Positions 38,987 through 39,826 of a stretch of 39,826 nt of DNA are shown here, piece by piece. The position numbers were made by a program, and so were the translations under genes. The notes under the pieces are model-generated. The model saw only the letters and a list, made by a program, of their open reading frames with translations, did not search any database and was not told the DNA's origin. Numbering within the stretch: position 1 is the first letter of the stretch; each line of letters starts with the position of its first letter. The stretch is from contig PLZT01000003.1 of assembly GCA_003152255.1 (NCBI GenBank), forward strand, positions 15,122-54,947. The letters run 5' to 3'. This stretch comes from Methylocystaceae bacterium (lineage in GTDB: Bacteria > Pseudomonadota > Alphaproteobacteria > Rhizobiales > Beijerinckiaceae).

Positions 38987-39135
38987 CAAAATCCCAATGA
39001 CGTAGCTATAAGAATCAAGATCAGGCCAACCATGATCCCGACCGTTACCCCGATGGCGAATATGCGTTGCCCCTGCGTCATTGTCATGCAGTTGCGCGAT
39101 GATCCGCCCGAGTGTATATCTTTGCCTGTCGGCAT
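38980..39135 (-). CDS. Small membrane protein, 51 aa
   Basis: AAGGAG precedes ATG 39135. One strong membrane helix IFAIGVTVGIMVGLILILIATSLGF near the C-terminus, Ser/Gly-rich N-terminus (IHSGGSSRNC). The TGA overlaps the start of the next gene (GTGTTGA), so translation is coupled. Unknown function. Confidence 0.65.
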   Translation of the reverse strand: MPTGKDIHSGGSSRNCMTMTQGQRIFAIGVTVGIMVGLILILIATSLGFWC

Positions 39136-39210
39136 CGTTGGTTCTCCTTATACCTTCGTTCCAATGCTGGCCTCCCCCGGAGCGGTCAACTCGCGTGGGG
39201 AACCCTATTC

Positions 39211-39250
39211 GCCCGTCAGGCTTCACAGCCTGGCGGGCGTTCTTGTTTTA
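39211..39250 (+). terminator. Rho-independent terminator (best on the plus strand)
   Basis: GCCCGTCAGGC, loop TTCACA, GCCTGGCGGGC (one G-T pair), followed by GTTCTTGTTTTA. On the minus strand the same hairpin would form but no T-run follows. No plus-strand gene is seen just upstream. Its loop TTCACA (TGTGAA on the minus strand) matches the loops of the tail leaders. Confidence 0.6.
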
Positions 39251-39280
39251 GGCTAGCTCAAGCCACCGGTCAATAAAAAT

Positions 39281-39332
39281 ATGCTTGAGATGCATTTTTA
39301 GGCTTGACCAGCGTATGCATGAGATGCATTAT
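39281..39332 (+). promoter_or_regulatory. Promoter and twin operators of the DUF7666-like gene
   Basis: TTGACC (39304-39309), 17-bp spacer, CATTAT (39327-39332). Operators ATGCTTGAGATGCAT (39281-39295) and ATGCATGAGATGCAT (39315-39329), the second overlapping the -10 box. The same promoter layout (GCTTGAC, 17 bp, CAT-A/T-rich) and operator appear before the repressor gene at 36754-36796. Confidence 0.7.
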
Positions 39333-39390
39333 CCTCCACATCGAACCACCCACCGCGCCGCACCGGCGCATGGATCGAGGGAGACCGAGA

Positions 39391-39826
39391 GTGACGAAAG
39401 CCCCGACCAAGACGAAGAAGGCCGCTAAGCCGAAGGAAGTCGAGGCTGTTGTCGATGCGCCCGCGCCGGTCGCGGCTCAAGAGCTAGTGACGCTCACTGC
39501 CTTCAAAGGCTTCGACAAAGACCTAAAATGCCGCTACTTCCAATTCGAAGTCGGAAAATCCTATGCGCATGAAGGCCCGGTCGTCATTTGCGAGAGCGGC
39601 TTCCATTCCTGCGAAGACCCGCTTGATGTTTGGTCATATTACGACCCATTTGATTCACGCTTTGCAGAGGTGGAAGTTTCTGGAACGCTCGCTCGTCATG
39701 ATGGCGACAGCAAGATCGCCTCGGCGACAATCATCATCAAAGCCGAATTGAGCCTGCCGAAGTTTATCTCCAAAGCGATCAAATGGGCGTTCGATAAAAC
39801 GAAAGTTGACAGCGGCGACTACGCGA
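39391..39826 (+). CDS. DUF7666-like protein (C-terminus cut by window edge)
   Basis: At least 145 aa from GTG 39391 (GAGGGAGAC upstream). N-terminus is Lys/Ala-rich (TKAPTKTKKAAKPKE), then LTAFKGFDKDLKCRYFQFEVGKSY, HEGPVVICESGFHSCEDPLDV, RFAEVEVSGTL, KIASATIIIKAELSLPKFI. These are features of DUF7666, frequent in alphaproteobacterial phages, which usually continues into Ala/Ser/Gly repeats; VDSGDYA at the edge looks like the start of such repeats. Function unknown. It is transcribed from the repressor-controlled promoter. Confidence 0.8.
   Translation, partial: MTKAPTKTKKAAKPKEVEAVVDAPAPVAAQELVTLTAFKGFDKDLKCRYFQFEVGKSYAHEGPVVICESGFHSCEDPLDVWSYYDPFDSRFAEVEVSGTLARHDGDSKIASATIIIKAELSLPKFISKAIKWAFDKTKVDSGDYA

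Noticed and set aside
38213..39226. 337-aa version of the PAPS-reductase-like protein
   Set aside because: The extra region overlaps a small membrane gene with its own strong ribosome site; the conserved domain begins just after GTG 38986.
1..39826. Integrase, excisionase, lysis cassette, Mu transposase
   Set aside because: I looked for recombinase, holin, endolysin and DDE transposase genes and saw none that I could support in this window.

Overview
The window is part of a tailed-phage or prophage genome, most likely from an alphaproteobacterial (Hyphomicrobiales-type) host. Host evidence is family-level only: a GapR/DUF2312 protein, DUF7220-, DUF6456- and DUF7666-like proteins, and high-GC codon use. 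The virion type is a myovirus with a mosaic origin. The head module is lambda-like (GpA terminase, portal, S49 protease plus scaffold, D-like decoration protein, E-like capsid, gpW and FII-like connectors). The tail module is Mu-like (DUF2635/gp38, sheath gpL, tube gpM, chaperone, tape measure, gpN, gp44, gp45, gp46). No integrase, Mu transposase, lysis cassette or full tail fibre is visible, so the window is incomplete at both ends.

Layout: almost everything runs leftward (minus strand). Right to left: 39.4-39.8 kb holds a rightward DUF7666-like gene. 36.9-39.1 kb holds a probable 7-deazaguanine DNA-modification cluster (small membrane protein, PAPS-reductase/QueC-superfamily enzyme, TGT/DpdA-like protein, zinc ribbon, QueD). 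36.2-36.8 kb holds a Cro/C2-like repressor with its promoter. 25.5-35.5 kb is the early operon, chained mostly by 4-nt ATGA overlaps: GapR, two ParB-like proteins (one fused to an MT-A70 methylase), DUF1064 nuclease, DnaA-domain-IV protein, cytosine methylase, several small proteins, DnaB helicase, an initiator-like protein carrying internal iterons, a loader-like protein and HTH proteins. 23.1-25.5 kb is an accessory block with an IS110-like protein and an unusual array of structured repeats. 14.5-22.9 kb is packaging and head, 8.0-12.2 kb neck and tail tube/sheath, and 0-8.0 kb tape measure and baseplate.

Two rightward islands interrupt the late operon: a four-gene moron (3.98-5.13 kb) with its own operator-promoter, and an endonuclease VII-like HNH gene (17.97-18.53 kb). 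Each ends with a stop codon interlocked with the stop of the opposing structural gene.

The most unusual signal is a set of twelve hairpin modules (23.12-25.20 kb). Each has a variable outer stem, two 12-nt single-stranded arms and a short inner hairpin; the outer-stem sequences differ freely but keep pairing. Read on the minus (transcribed) strand, eight of the ten standard modules have a GNRA tetraloop. Six modules lie downstream of the IS110-like gene and six lie inside the reading frames of that gene and its neighbour. This looks like a structured RNA family and may be undescribed. Other notable signals are a T-TTT-TTT -1 frameshift site in the tail chaperone, twin structured leaders before the sheath and tube genes, a shared operator-promoter in front of the repressor and the DUF7666 gene, and candidate origin iterons inside the initiator gene.
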